Shown piece by piece: positions 7,936 through 15,815 of a stretch of 64,000 nt of DNA. Location: positions 2,108,001 through 2,172,000 of the forward strand of contig CAVXSP010000001.1 of the NCBI GenBank assembly GCA_963764505.1. The letters run 5' to 3'. Position numbers and translations under genes: made by a program. This stretch comes from CAVXSP01 sp963764505. GTDB lineage: Bacteria; Acidobacteriota; Vicinamibacteria; Vicinamibacterales; SCN-69-37. The notes beneath the pieces were generated by a model that had not been told where the DNA came from, did no database searches, and saw only the letters and a program-made list of their open reading frames with translations. Each line of letters starts with the position of its first letter. Position 1 is the first letter of the stretch.

Positions 7936-9195
7936 ATGGCGAACCTGATCATCCATGGCGGGCGCCGGCTCGGCGGCCGCGTCGCCGTCGAGGGGAACAA
8001 GAACGCGGCGCTGCCGCTCCTGGCCGCCTGCCTCCTGACTCCCGAGACGTGCGAGCTGCGGAACGTGCCCCGCATCCGGGACGTCACGGTGATGATCGAG
8101 CTGCTGCGGTCGCTCGGCGCGCAAGTCCAGGGAGACGGGACGTCGACGATCCGCGTCACGTGCCGCGCGCTGCACGCGTCCGAGCCGGATCCGTCCCTCG
8201 TCGGCCGGCTGCGCGGCTCGGTGCTGCTCCTGGGATCGCTGGTCGGCCGGCTCGGCGCGGCCAGGCTCGCCGTGCCCGGCGGCGACTTCCCCGCGCGCCG
8301 CACGATCGCCACGCACCTGCGCGCGCTGCGCGCGATGGGCGCTCGGGTGATTGAAGATGGCGCCGCCCACGCCATCGAGACCCCGGACGGCCTCTCCGGC
8401 GCGTCGATCTATCTGCTCGAGGCTTCGGTGACCGGGACCGAGACCGCCCTGCTCGCGGCCACCGCGGCGCGAGGCGTCACCGAGATCCGCAACGCCGCGC
8501 GGGAGCCGCACGTCGTCGAGCTCGGCGAGTTCCTCGCGAGCATGGGGGCGCGCGTCGAGGGCGTGGGCACCTCGACGGTCCGCGTCGACGGCCCGGCGCG
8601 ACTCCACGGGGCGACGCACACGCTTCGCGGCGACTACATCGAGGCGGCGTCGTGGGCCGTCGTGGGCGCGGTGACCGGCGGCGAGGTCGAGATCACGGGA
8701 GCCCAGGCGCTCGATCTGGAGCCGACGACCGCGGTCCTCGGGCAAATGGGGCTGGACTTCGAGCTCGAGGACGGCCGGTTCGCGGTCCGTCCCTCGCGGC
8801 TCCGGGGCGCCAACCGGATCACGACGGGATTGTGGCCGGGGTTCCCGAGCGATATCGTCAGCCTCGTCACCGTGCTCGCGACGCAGGCCGACGGGCCGAC
8901 CCTGGTGCACGACTGGATGTACGAGCTGAGGCTGTTCGCCCTCGAACAGCTCAGCGCGATGCGCGCGGACCTCTTCCTCTGCGACCCCCACCGCATCATC
9001 GTGACCGGGCCGACGAAGCTCCGCGGGCGCAAGCTCGACAGCCGGGACATCCGGTCCGGCATGGCCCTCATCGCCGCCGCGCTTGCCGCCGAAGGCACCA
9101 GCACCGTGCTCGAGGTCGAGACCGTCGAGCGTGGGTACGCCGGGCTGGTGGACAGACTAACGAAGCTCGGCGCCGAGGTCGAAAAGACGGAGTAA
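7936..9195 (+). CDS. murA: UDP-GlcNAc 1-carboxyvinyltransferase MurA, Asp-for-Cys variant
   Basis: MurA transfers enolpyruvate from PEP to UDP-GlcNAc, the first committed step of peptidoglycan synthesis. The 419-residue product keeps Lys22-Asn23 (GNKNAALP), LRGSVLLLGSLVGRLG near residue 95, a GFPSDIVSL motif with the catalytic-type Asp near 304, and DIRSGMALIAAALAAEG plus VERGYAGLVDRLTKLGAE at the end. The active-site loop reads PGGDFPARRTIATHL instead of the usual PGGCxIGxRPVDxHL, so the fosfomycin-reactive Cys (115 in E. coli numbering) is Asp (GAC 8284-8286, residue 117). Natural Asp variants are fosfomycin resistant. A divergent paralogue is the alternative. Confidence 0.88.
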   Translation: MANLIIHGGRRLGGRVAVEGNKNAALPLLAACLLTPETCELRNVPRIRDVTVMIELLRSLGAQVQGDGTSTIRVTCRALHASEPDPSLVGRLRGSVLLLGSLVGRLGAARLAVPGGDFPARRTIATHLRALRAMGARVIEDGAAHAIETPDGLSGASIYLLEASVTGTETALLAATAARGVTEIRNAAREPHVVELGEFLASMGARVEGVGTSTVRVDGPARLHGATHTLRGDYIEAASWAVVGAVTGGEVEITGAQALDLEPTTAVLGQMGLDFELEDGRFAVRPSRLRGANRITTGLWPGFPSDIVSLVTVLATQADGPTLVHDWMYELRLFALEQLSAMRADLFLCDPHRIIVTGPTKLRGRKLDSRDIRSGMALIAAALAAEGTSTVLEVETVERGYAGLVDRLTKLGAEVEKTE

Positions 9196-9201
9196 GCCAT
9201 C

Positions 9202-10956
9202 GTGTCGATCGACCGTCCGCTCCCCGACGCACCGCCGCCGCGCGGCTGGGCCCTCGCCCTTGCTGGCCTCGCCGTCCTGCTCGGAGGGCTCGTCTATCTC
9301 AACGCCCTTCACAATCCATTTGCCTACGACGACTACCGCACGGTCGTCGACAACGGATCGATCCAGAGCCTGTCGCGGCCGAAGGCGATCCTTCTGTACG
9401 ACATCACCCGGCCGCTGACGAACGTCACCTACGCCGATCGACCGCGCGGCGTGGGGCGCCACGCCGTTCGGGTTCCACGTCACGAGCGTGCTGCTGCACA
9501 TGGCGAACGTCGCGCTCCTGTTCCTGATCGCCTGGGCGCTCGCGCAGGATCGCCGCCTGTCCGGAGCCGCGGCCAGGGCTGCCGTCTCGCGGCCCGCCCT
9601 CGTCGCGTTCGGCACCGCCGCGCTCTTCGCCGTCCACCCGCTGATGAGCGAGGCGGTCGGCTACATCAGCGCGCGGCCGGACGTCCTGTCCACCGCCTTG
9701 TTCCTGCTCGCCTTCCTGGCCGGCCGGCAGTGGCTGCGCACGGGGCTGGTGAGGTGGTGTCTGTGGACGATCGGCTTGTGGCTCTTCGCGCTCCTGGCAA
9801 AGGAGACGGCCATCGTGTTGCCGATCGTGCTGCTCGGCTACGAACGGCTCGTGCTGGATCGCCCGATCCCGGGCCGCCGGCTTGCGAGGTTCCACCTGCC
9901 GCTCTTCGGGCTGGCGACGGTCGCGGGCGTGATACGGGTGGCGGTGTTCATGGGCATCGAGCATCCGGGAAGAGCGCCGCTGGCCTGGCGGTCGCTCGCG
10001 CAGCAACCGTCCGCGCTCTGGGAGTACGTGCACCTGCTCGCGCAGCCTGCCGGGCAGGCGATCTTCACGAGATGCACCCCGTTCGAGGACCGGTCGACCC
10101 GGTCGTCGTGGCGGCCACGCTCTCGCTGGCGGCGCTGGTATGGCTGGCGTGGCGCTGGCGCCGGTCCGGCGGCCTCGCGCCGTTCGGCGTCGTCTGGTTC
10201 GTCGTCCTGCTCCTGCCCTCGGTCGCGCTCGCGGCGGTCGACGGCAGCGATTCACTGGCGGAGCACCGCGTCTATCTGCCGAGCATCGGGTTCTTTCTGG
10301 TGGTGGGATCGTTCGTGGGATGGTCCGGCGCGCGGCTCGGACGCGTGAGCGGGCGTCTGCGGATCCTGGCCGCCACGGCGTTCGCGGTCGTGCTCCTGTC
10401 GCTCGCCGGACGGACGGCGCTGCGGAACCTCGTGTGGTCCGACCCGGTGACGCTGTGGAGTGAAGCGGTGCAAGCGGCGCCGGAGAATTGGTTTCCCCGG
10501 TCCGTCCTCGGGGAGGTGCTCAACGATGCGGGCCGGCACGCGGAGGCGGCGCAGGCGTTCCAGAGCGCGCTCGCGCTGAACCCGCAGAACGAGACGGACT
10601 ACTTCAATCTGGCGCTGTGTCTCGCCCTCTCGAACCGGGCCGACGCGGCCGCGGCGACGCTGGAGGCGTTGCGGCGGCTGGATCCGCAGTCCGATCTCGT
10701 GCCGGTGGGTCTCGGAGCGGTCGCGATGTCGAGCGGCGATCCGGCGCGCGCGCGTGCCGACTTCCTGGAGGTGCTCGGGCGCGATCCGACGAACCTCCTC
10801 GCGCTGCAGTCGCTGGCGCTGCTCGAAGAGCGCGAGGAGCATTTCGCGGAGGCGATCAGGCGATGCGAGGAGATTCAGCGGCTCGCGCCGCAGAGCGCGG
10901 CGCCGGCCGATTGCATCCGTCGCAACCGTCTGCGTCTCACGGGCGCCGGCCCGTGA
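9202..10956 (+). CDS. TMTC-like polytopic membrane protein with C-terminal TPRs (two compensating frameshifts)
   Basis: The reconstructed 584-residue protein resembles TMTC/GT-C-type glycosyltransferase-like proteins. The first luminal loop has the acidic NPFAYDDYRTVVDN, then RPLTNVTYAIDRAAWG, FHVTSVLLHMANVALLF, LFAVHPLMSEAVGYISARPD and FALLAKETAIVLPIVLLGYE, then further membrane segments. About three TPR units follow from residue 425 (AENWFPRSVLGEVLND ... NPQNETDYFNLALCLAL). An extra base at 9434-9436 shifts the frame after VTYA and a missing C near 10076 restores it. The membrane core is therefore out of frame in the sequence as given while both ends are in one frame. Start GTG 9202. Role unknown. 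Confidence 0.75.
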   Translation: MSIDRPLPDAPPPRGWALALAGLAVLLGGLVYLNALHNPFAYDDYRTVVDNGSIQSLSRPKAILLYDITRPLTNVTYADRPRGVGRHAVRVPRHERAAAHGERRAPVPDRLGARAGSPPVRSRGQGCRLAARPRRVRHRRALRRPPADERGGRLHQRAAGRPVHRLVPARLPGRPAVAAHGAGEVVSVDDRLVALRAPGKGDGHRVADRAARLRTARAGSPDPGPPACEVPPAALRAGDGRGRDTGGGVHGHRASGKSAAGLAVARAATVRALGVRAPARAACRAGDLHEMHPVRGPVDPVVVAATLSLAALVWLAWRWRRSGGLAPFGVVWFVVLLLPSVALAAVDGSDSLAEHRVYLPSIGFFLVVGSFVGWSGARLGRVSGRLRILAATAFAVVLLSLAGRTALRNLVWSDPVTLWSEAVQAAPENWFPRSVLGEVLNDAGRHAEAAQAFQSALALNPQNETDYFNLALCLALSNRADAAAATLEALRRLDPQSDLVPVGLGAVAMSSGDPARARADFLEVLGRDPTNLLALQSLALLEEREEHFAEAIRRCEEIQRLAPQSAAPADCIRRNRLRLTGAGP

Positions 10957-10975
10957 GGTCCGGCCGCGCGTCGCG

Positions 10976-12778
10976 TCACTTGACGACCACGGGCGGCGCC
11001 GGCGGGGGAGTGGCGCCTGGGCCGGGACTGACGGTGGGCTCCGCCGAGGGTTCGCGGACAATCGGCGGCGGCGCGGTCGGCAGGGAATCGAGCAGTCCGG
11101 CGCCCTCGTTCGACAGCGTCAGCGGCCGCAGATCCTCCTCCGATACGTTCAGCACGCGGACGATGTGCGGCGTGAGCATGATCACGACGTCGGTATTGGT
11201 CGCTTCCCTGTGGCTTCGCGTGAAGAGGTGATCGAGGCCCGGCACGTCCGAGAGACCGGGAATCCCGTCCTTCACGAACCGCTCGTCGTCTCGAATCAGT
11301 CCGCCGAGGATGTTCGTCTCGCCATCCTTCAGCCGCAGCGTCGTCGCCACCCGGCGGTTGCCGAACGTCGGCAGTCCGCCGTAGCCCGTGCCCTGCACGT
11401 TGCTCAATTCGATGGTCACGCCGAGCGAGACCTCGTCGTTCGGATGCACGCGCGGCGTGATCGCGATGTTCACCCCGATATCGGAGTACGTGTACTGGGT
11501 GATCGGGATGGTGCCCACCCCGCCCGTCGCGACGGCGCCGATCGTGGCGTTCGGCGTCGGGATGCGCTCGCCGAACGCGGCCGTGGCCGTGACGCCGTCC
11601 GACATGCGAAGGTGCGGGTTGGCGAGGGTGCGGGTGTTCGTGTCGGTCTTCAACAGCCGGTAGTACAACGCCGGCACGCCCGAGAGCAGGATGTCCGACC
11701 GGCTCAGACTGGCCAGACCCTGGACCGTCAGGCCGGACTCGTCAATCGCGGCCGAGCCGTCGATGCCCGGCGACTGCGTCCCGTCCGACGCCGGCGAGGC
11801 AATCTGCAGGCCGTATTCCATCAGCTTGGTCCGATCGACCTCGAGGATCTCCACGTCCACGACGAGCTCCGGACGCGCCTTGTCGAAGGCGGAGAGAAAC
11901 CGGCTGGCCACTTCCAGCCGCTGCGGCGTGTCGCGCACCAGGATCGCGTTCACGCCGGTGATCGGCGAGATGCTGCGGATGTCGCTGACCGTGCGCAGCG
12001 CGTCGATGGTTTCCTTGAGATCCGCGTTCTGCACGAAGAACACGCGCTCGGCCTCCTCGGTGTACTCCCGCCGCTTGGCGGGCGTGTCGGGGACGACCGT
12101 GATCGTCGCCGGGCCGGTGACCTGATAGAACGTCCTGGTGCTCCTGGCGATCGCGTCGAGCGCCTGCTCCACGGTCATGTCGTTCAGGAGCGTGACTGGC
12201 GCCGGCGCGTCGGCGAAGGCCGGGTCGAAGACGACGCTCAGATTCGTCAGGCGCGCGATCGCGAGATACAACTGGCGGCTCGTCGCCTGCGACCCCGTGG
12301 CGACCTGTGCGGGCAGCTTCACGTGGGGCAGCTCGTAGCCCGTGGCCGACAGCGCGTCGGTCCGAGCCAGCATCGTCTCGAGCGCCGTCTTGCCCTCTGG
12401 CGGCGCGGCGAGCTTCGCCCGCAGCGCCATCCGGGCCGCCCGCAGATCCCGTTCGGCGTCGCCGCTGGTCGGATTGAGGTCGCTCGCGATCTGCAGCTCG
12501 AGCACCGCGTCCTCGAACTTGCCCACGGCGACGAGGCGGCGCCCGCGGGCGAGGTGCGCGTCGGATGCCCGCAGCTTCGCGCGCTGCAGCCCGAGCTGCG
12601 CCTCGCGATTGTCGGGGTGCTCGCGCACGACCTTCGCGTATTGCGCGACGGCAGCGTCGTAGTCGCGCAGATCGTCGGCCTGACGCGCGCGGCTCAGGCC
12701 GCGTTCGGTGGCGCATCCCGGCAGCGCCAGGAGCGCCAGCGCCACGAACGCGGGCGCACAGCGGGAGCGGATCGTCAT
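10976..12778 (-). CDS. Secretin lipoprotein with N-terminal TPR region (type II/IV secretion family)
   Basis: Secretins form the outer-membrane channel of type II secretion and type IV pilus systems. The 600-residue product starts with a lipoprotein signal (LALLALPGC, lipid Cys22). TPR-like helices follow at about 30-130, an STN-type segment (LYLAIARLTNLSVVFDPAF) near 175, a secretin N domain (VFFVQNADLKETIDALRTV, VNAILVRDTPQRLEVA) near 260-310 and the secretin core (VATTLRLKDGETNILGGLIRDDE, VVIMLTPHIVR) near 470-560. The tail is Pro-rich. Its ATG overlaps the lolA stop (ATGA). No other secretion genes are adjacent, so the system cannot be named. Confidence 0.88.
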   Translation of the reverse strand: MTIRSRCAPAFVALALLALPGCATERGLSRARQADDLRDYDAAVAQYAKVVREHPDNREAQLGLQRAKLRASDAHLARGRRLVAVGKFEDAVLELQIASDLNPTSGDAERDLRAARMALRAKLAAPPEGKTALETMLARTDALSATGYELPHVKLPAQVATGSQATSRQLYLAIARLTNLSVVFDPAFADAPAPVTLLNDMTVEQALDAIARSTRTFYQVTGPATITVVPDTPAKRREYTEEAERVFFVQNADLKETIDALRTVSDIRSISPITGVNAILVRDTPQRLEVASRFLSAFDKARPELVVDVEILEVDRTKLMEYGLQIASPASDGTQSPGIDGSAAIDESGLTVQGLASLSRSDILLSGVPALYYRLLKTDTNTRTLANPHLRMSDGVTATAAFGERIPTPNATIGAVATGGVGTIPITQYTYSDIGVNIAITPRVHPNDEVSLGVTIELSNVQGTGYGGLPTFGNRRVATTLRLKDGETNILGGLIRDDERFVKDGIPGLSDVPGLDHLFTRSHREATNTDVVIMLTPHIVRVLNVSEEDLRPLTLSNEGAGLLDSLPTAPPPIVREPSAEPTVSPGPGATPPPAPPVVVK

Positions 12779-13426
12779 CGGCGCACTTCGGCCCCGCGCG
12801 GGATCTTGAACGTGAACTGTCCGTCGGACAGGCCGACGTTCTCCCGCAGATGCGTGAACTCGAACGTGGAGATCCCGCCCTCGGCATCGGTGGAACTGAC
12901 GGCTGCGCAGCGCGAGCGTCGCCGGATCGACCGTGATCGTCAGGAACGTGAACTGCGCGTCCGCGGTCTTGGGCGTCAGGTCGATCTGCCACGCGCCCTT
13001 CGGCTGGTCGGGCGGCACGGCCGGCCGGAAGTCGCGCACGAGGTTCCCTCGCCCGGTCAGGAACAGGAGCGCCGTCGAGGCTTGATCCTCGGGCGGCAGA
13101 TCGGTGACGTAGACGACGTTCTCCGCGGCGAGATAGGAATAGACCTTGGATCCGTCCGAGACGAATTCCTTCTTCTCCGGGGACGTGTAGATCCAGTCCA
13201 TGCGACCCGGCTTCTTGATCCGGACGCGGCCGTGCTCGGTCAGCGACTGCCGCAGCACGCCGCCCCGGTAATGGTGCGTGAAGTCGGCCGTGAAGTCACG
13301 CACGGTGTCGTAGTGCGCCTGCAGACGGCGCGCCAGCTCGGCGGCGGGAGGCGGAGGCGGCGACTGCCCCGCGAGCGGCAGGGGCAGAAGGCACACGGCG
13401 ACGGCCACGAGTACGCCTCGCGCCAC
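12775..13426 (-). CDS. lolA: Outer-membrane lipoprotein carrier protein LolA family (one-base frameshift)
   Basis: LolA ferries lipoproteins across the periplasm. The N-terminus (GVLVAVAVCLLPLPLAGQ) is a signal peptide. The LolA body follows: YDTVRDFTADFTHHYRGG, GRVRIKKPGRMDWIYTSPEKKEFVSDG, VYVTDLPPEDQASTALLFLTGRG, AWQIDLTPKT. An extra base near 12904 shifts the frame; without it the end reads LRAVSSTDAEGGISTFEFTH ... FTFKIPRG, giving 216 residues. The start GTG at 13426 is chosen because the signal peptide begins there. The stop overlaps the secretin start, so lipoprotein delivery and a lipoprotein secretin are coupled. Confidence 0.85.
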
Positions 13427-13443
13427 GCGCCGCGGTGACCGCG

Positions 13444-13665
13444 TCAGTTCAGGCTGCAAGCTCCCGGACCGCGCGGATCGCCGCACGTGCCGCACGGGGT
13501 GACCGGAGCCGGCGACGCGCCCGATTTCGTGCTCACGGCGAACACGGAGAGTTGCTTCGCGAGGTCCTCGCCACGGCAGCTCGGGCAGACAGGGAGCCGG
13601 GAGGCGGTCACGAGCGTCTCGAAGCGGTGCTGGCACCCCCGGCAGACGTACTCGAAGATAGGCAC
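13444..13665 (-). CDS. FmdB-family zinc-ribbon protein
   Basis: The 73-residue product begins PIFEYVCRGCQHRFETLV and continues PVCPSCRGEDLAKQLSVFAV, the two Cys pairs of the FmdB-type zinc ribbon at about residues 8-11 and 29-32. The tail has another CGTCGD pair and ends Gly/Pro-rich. The family is linked to formamidase regulation by name only; most members have no known function. Start GTG at 13665. It lies 17 bases upstream of lolA on the same strand and probably shares its transcript. Confidence 0.85.
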   Translation of the reverse strand: MPIFEYVCRGCQHRFETLVTASRLPVCPSCRGEDLAKQLSVFAVSTKSGASPAPVTPCGTCGDPRGPGACSLN

Positions 13666-13673
13666 GTCCTCAA

Positions 13674-14507
13674 TTATGCGCGAAGAGCCTCCGTCCACGC
13701 TCGCGGCCGCGGAGAAGGGCCGCCGCCCGCCTTCGTGAGCGTCCAGCAGACGAAGTCGCCCGTGCGTCCGTCCGGGACGCGCGCCGCGGGCACCGGCGTG
13801 GAGGTCGCGCCGAGTCGGCCCAGCGCGCGATTCGCACAATCGTTGCCGGCAAGCACCCATGCGTGCAGCTCCGGCGCCTGCATCGTGTCGAAGGCGAAGG
13901 GCAGGGCCAGCGAGGCGGCTTCGCTGAAGAGGCCGCGGCGCCGGTAGGCGTGCCCGAACAGAAAGCCCCACCCGAGATCGCGACACGAGCCGGGCAGCTG
14001 AAAGAAGTGGATCAGTCCCATGAGCGAGCGGTCGTCGTCCGGCGTCACGACCGCGAAGCAGCAGCCGCGCCCATGAGCCCGGGTTCGCCGGGCCTTCGCA
14101 ATGAAGCTCCGCGCGGCGGCCGCCGTGCGAGGAAGCGGCGGCACGGGCGCGATCGGGTCCGCCGCCAGCAGCGTCAACAGCGGCCGCGCATCCTCCCGCC
14201 GAAGCTCACGCAGCCGGACGCGCGCGCCGCGGAGGACGGGCAGCCGGCCCTGCCACTGCGCGCCCCGCGCCGTCCGAAGCGTCTCGAGCGACAGGGCGAA
14301 CGCCAGCGTTGCGACCCCGAAGAGGAGGCCGCTCGCGACCGCAGGGCCGACGCGCGGCGACCCGCCGCTGACGAGAGCCGCGAGCCGAGAGAAGAAGAGG
14401 CCGTAGGCGATGGCGGCCGCGGTGCCCGTCAGGGAGGCGATGAGCCAGGCATGGCCGAGCGGAGATGGGCGGGTCACCGGTGCCTCCATTCCGCATGATA
14501 GACTCAT
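13674..14507 (-). CDS. GNAT-family acetyltransferase with N-terminal membrane segments
   Basis: The 277-residue product has two hydrophobic stretches at about residues 19-41 (AWLIASLTGTAAAIAYGLFF) and 53-76. A RimJ/RimL-like GNAT domain follows: GARVRLRELRREDARPLLTL near 95, then SLMGLIHFFQLPGSCRDLGWGF, FGHAYRRRGLFSEAASLALPFAF as the acetyl-CoA loop region, and LHAWVLAGNDCANRALGRLGA. The substrate is unknown. The membrane anchor is unusual for GNATs. Met7 is an alternative start. It ends 8 bases before the FmdB gene, so it is likely first in the GNAT-fmdB-lolA-secretin unit. Confidence 0.75.
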   Translation of the reverse strand: MSLSCGMEAPVTRPSPLGHAWLIASLTGTAAAIAYGLFFSRLAALVSGGSPRVGPAVASGLLFGVATLAFALSLETLRTARGAQWQGRLPVLRGARVRLRELRREDARPLLTLLAADPIAPVPPLPRTAAAARSFIAKARRTRAHGRGCCFAVVTPDDDRSLMGLIHFFQLPGSCRDLGWGFLFGHAYRRRGLFSEAASLALPFAFDTMQAPELHAWVLAGNDCANRALGRLGATSTPVPAARVPDGRTGDFVCWTLTKAGGGPSPRPRAWTEALRA

Positions 14508-14528
14508 GGGCTGCGGATCGGAGCATGT

Positions 14529-14604
<76 letters not shown>

Positions 14605-14608
14605 AATT

Positions 14609-15671
14609 TCAGACCGCTGCGAAGATCTTCTCGAGAAATTCCCGGTTCGCCCGCGCGTTCGCGATCGTTTCCTCGAGCGTCGCCCCCACGGCCGTCCCCT
14701 CGATCATCGTCGGGCCGTTGAATCCGGACGACTTCAGCAGCTTGTACAGCCCGGCGAAGTCGACCTTGCCGGTGCCGAACTGGATCATCACCTCGGGGTT
14801 GCCCGCGCCCGTGACGGCCGGGGCGACGGCCGGCGCGCTGACTTCGCGCTCCGTGAAATGCGGCGCGTTGCAGTCCTTCGCCACGACGCCGACGACGTGC
14901 GGCGCGATGAGCGCCACCTGCTTCACCGGATCCTTGCCCGTGTAATAGACGATGTTGCCCGGGTCGACGAAGAGGCCGAAGTTGGGATGGTTCACCTGCT
15001 GCACCCACGCCAGCAGATCGAGCGACGTGTTGTTCAGCCCGTGATGGTGCTTCACCACGACCTTGACGCCGCGCTCCTGCCCGAAGGCGGCCGCGTCGGC
15101 CAGCACCTTGCACCAGTCGATCCACCGGTCCTCGTCTTCGAGGCCGAGGTTGAGCGCGAACCGCTGCCCGAGGTCATGGGCATTGGCGACCACGGCGCGC
15201 GCGGCGGCGATCGCGTCCGGCAGCGGGACCCCCTTTGCCGCGGTCGGCAGGCTGGCGATGTTCGACTTCAGCCCGCGGGCCGCGAGCTTCTGCTTCATCG
15301 CCGCGGTCATCTCGGGGGTAATGGCCGTCGGGCCGCGCCCGCCCGGGGTGCCCGACCCGCGTCCGCCGCCTCCGCCCGTCCGCGGCGGCGGCGGGGGCGC
15401 CGCCGAGATCATGTCGGAGTACCTGGAACCCGGCCGCCTTGACGGCGTCGAGGATGTAGTCCGGATTGGCGCCCTGGCTGGCGCGGAAGCCGGCGAACGG
15501 ACGCGTGTGACACCCGATCGCCCATGACGACGCGCTCGCGCCCGGCGCAGCACCGGTCCGCTGGATCGCCGCATCCGCGGCGAGGCGGCCGGACCACCCG
15601 GTTGCGGCCACCGCCCCGGCGGCCGACGCGAACGCGAGGAATCCCCGGCGGCTGACTGGCGCATGGCTCAT
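14609..15671 (-). CDS. Tat-exported sugar phosphate isomerase/epimerase-like TIM-barrel protein (one-base frameshift)
   Basis: The N-terminus carries a twin-arginine signal (SRRGFLAFASAAGAVAATGW), so the enzyme acts outside the cytoplasm. The barrel shows WAIGCHTRPFAGFR, VKVVVKHHHGLNN near residue 205, NHPNFGLFVDPGNIVYYTG near 225, VVAKDC, and GTGKVDFAGLYKLLKSSGFNGPTMIEGT at the end, with His, Asp, His and Glu metal-type residues typical of the xylose isomerase-like family. A Pro/Gly/Arg-rich insert follows YSDMISA. The frame breaks in CC at 15422-15423; removing one base gives GFQYSDMIS and 353 residues. Relatives act on keto-sugars and inosoles; the substrate here is unknown. Confidence 0.82.
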
Positions 15672-15815
15672 GATCGGACCTCCCGAACCGCGAGCACCAT
15701 ACCACTGCGGCCGGCGGCCCGCTCATCGAAAGTTTCGAAGATACTGTTTGCGGCCGGCGAGCGAAGGGGCCGAGAATGCATCGGCCCCATGGATACGGCG
15801 CCCGGAGGTGCATCC

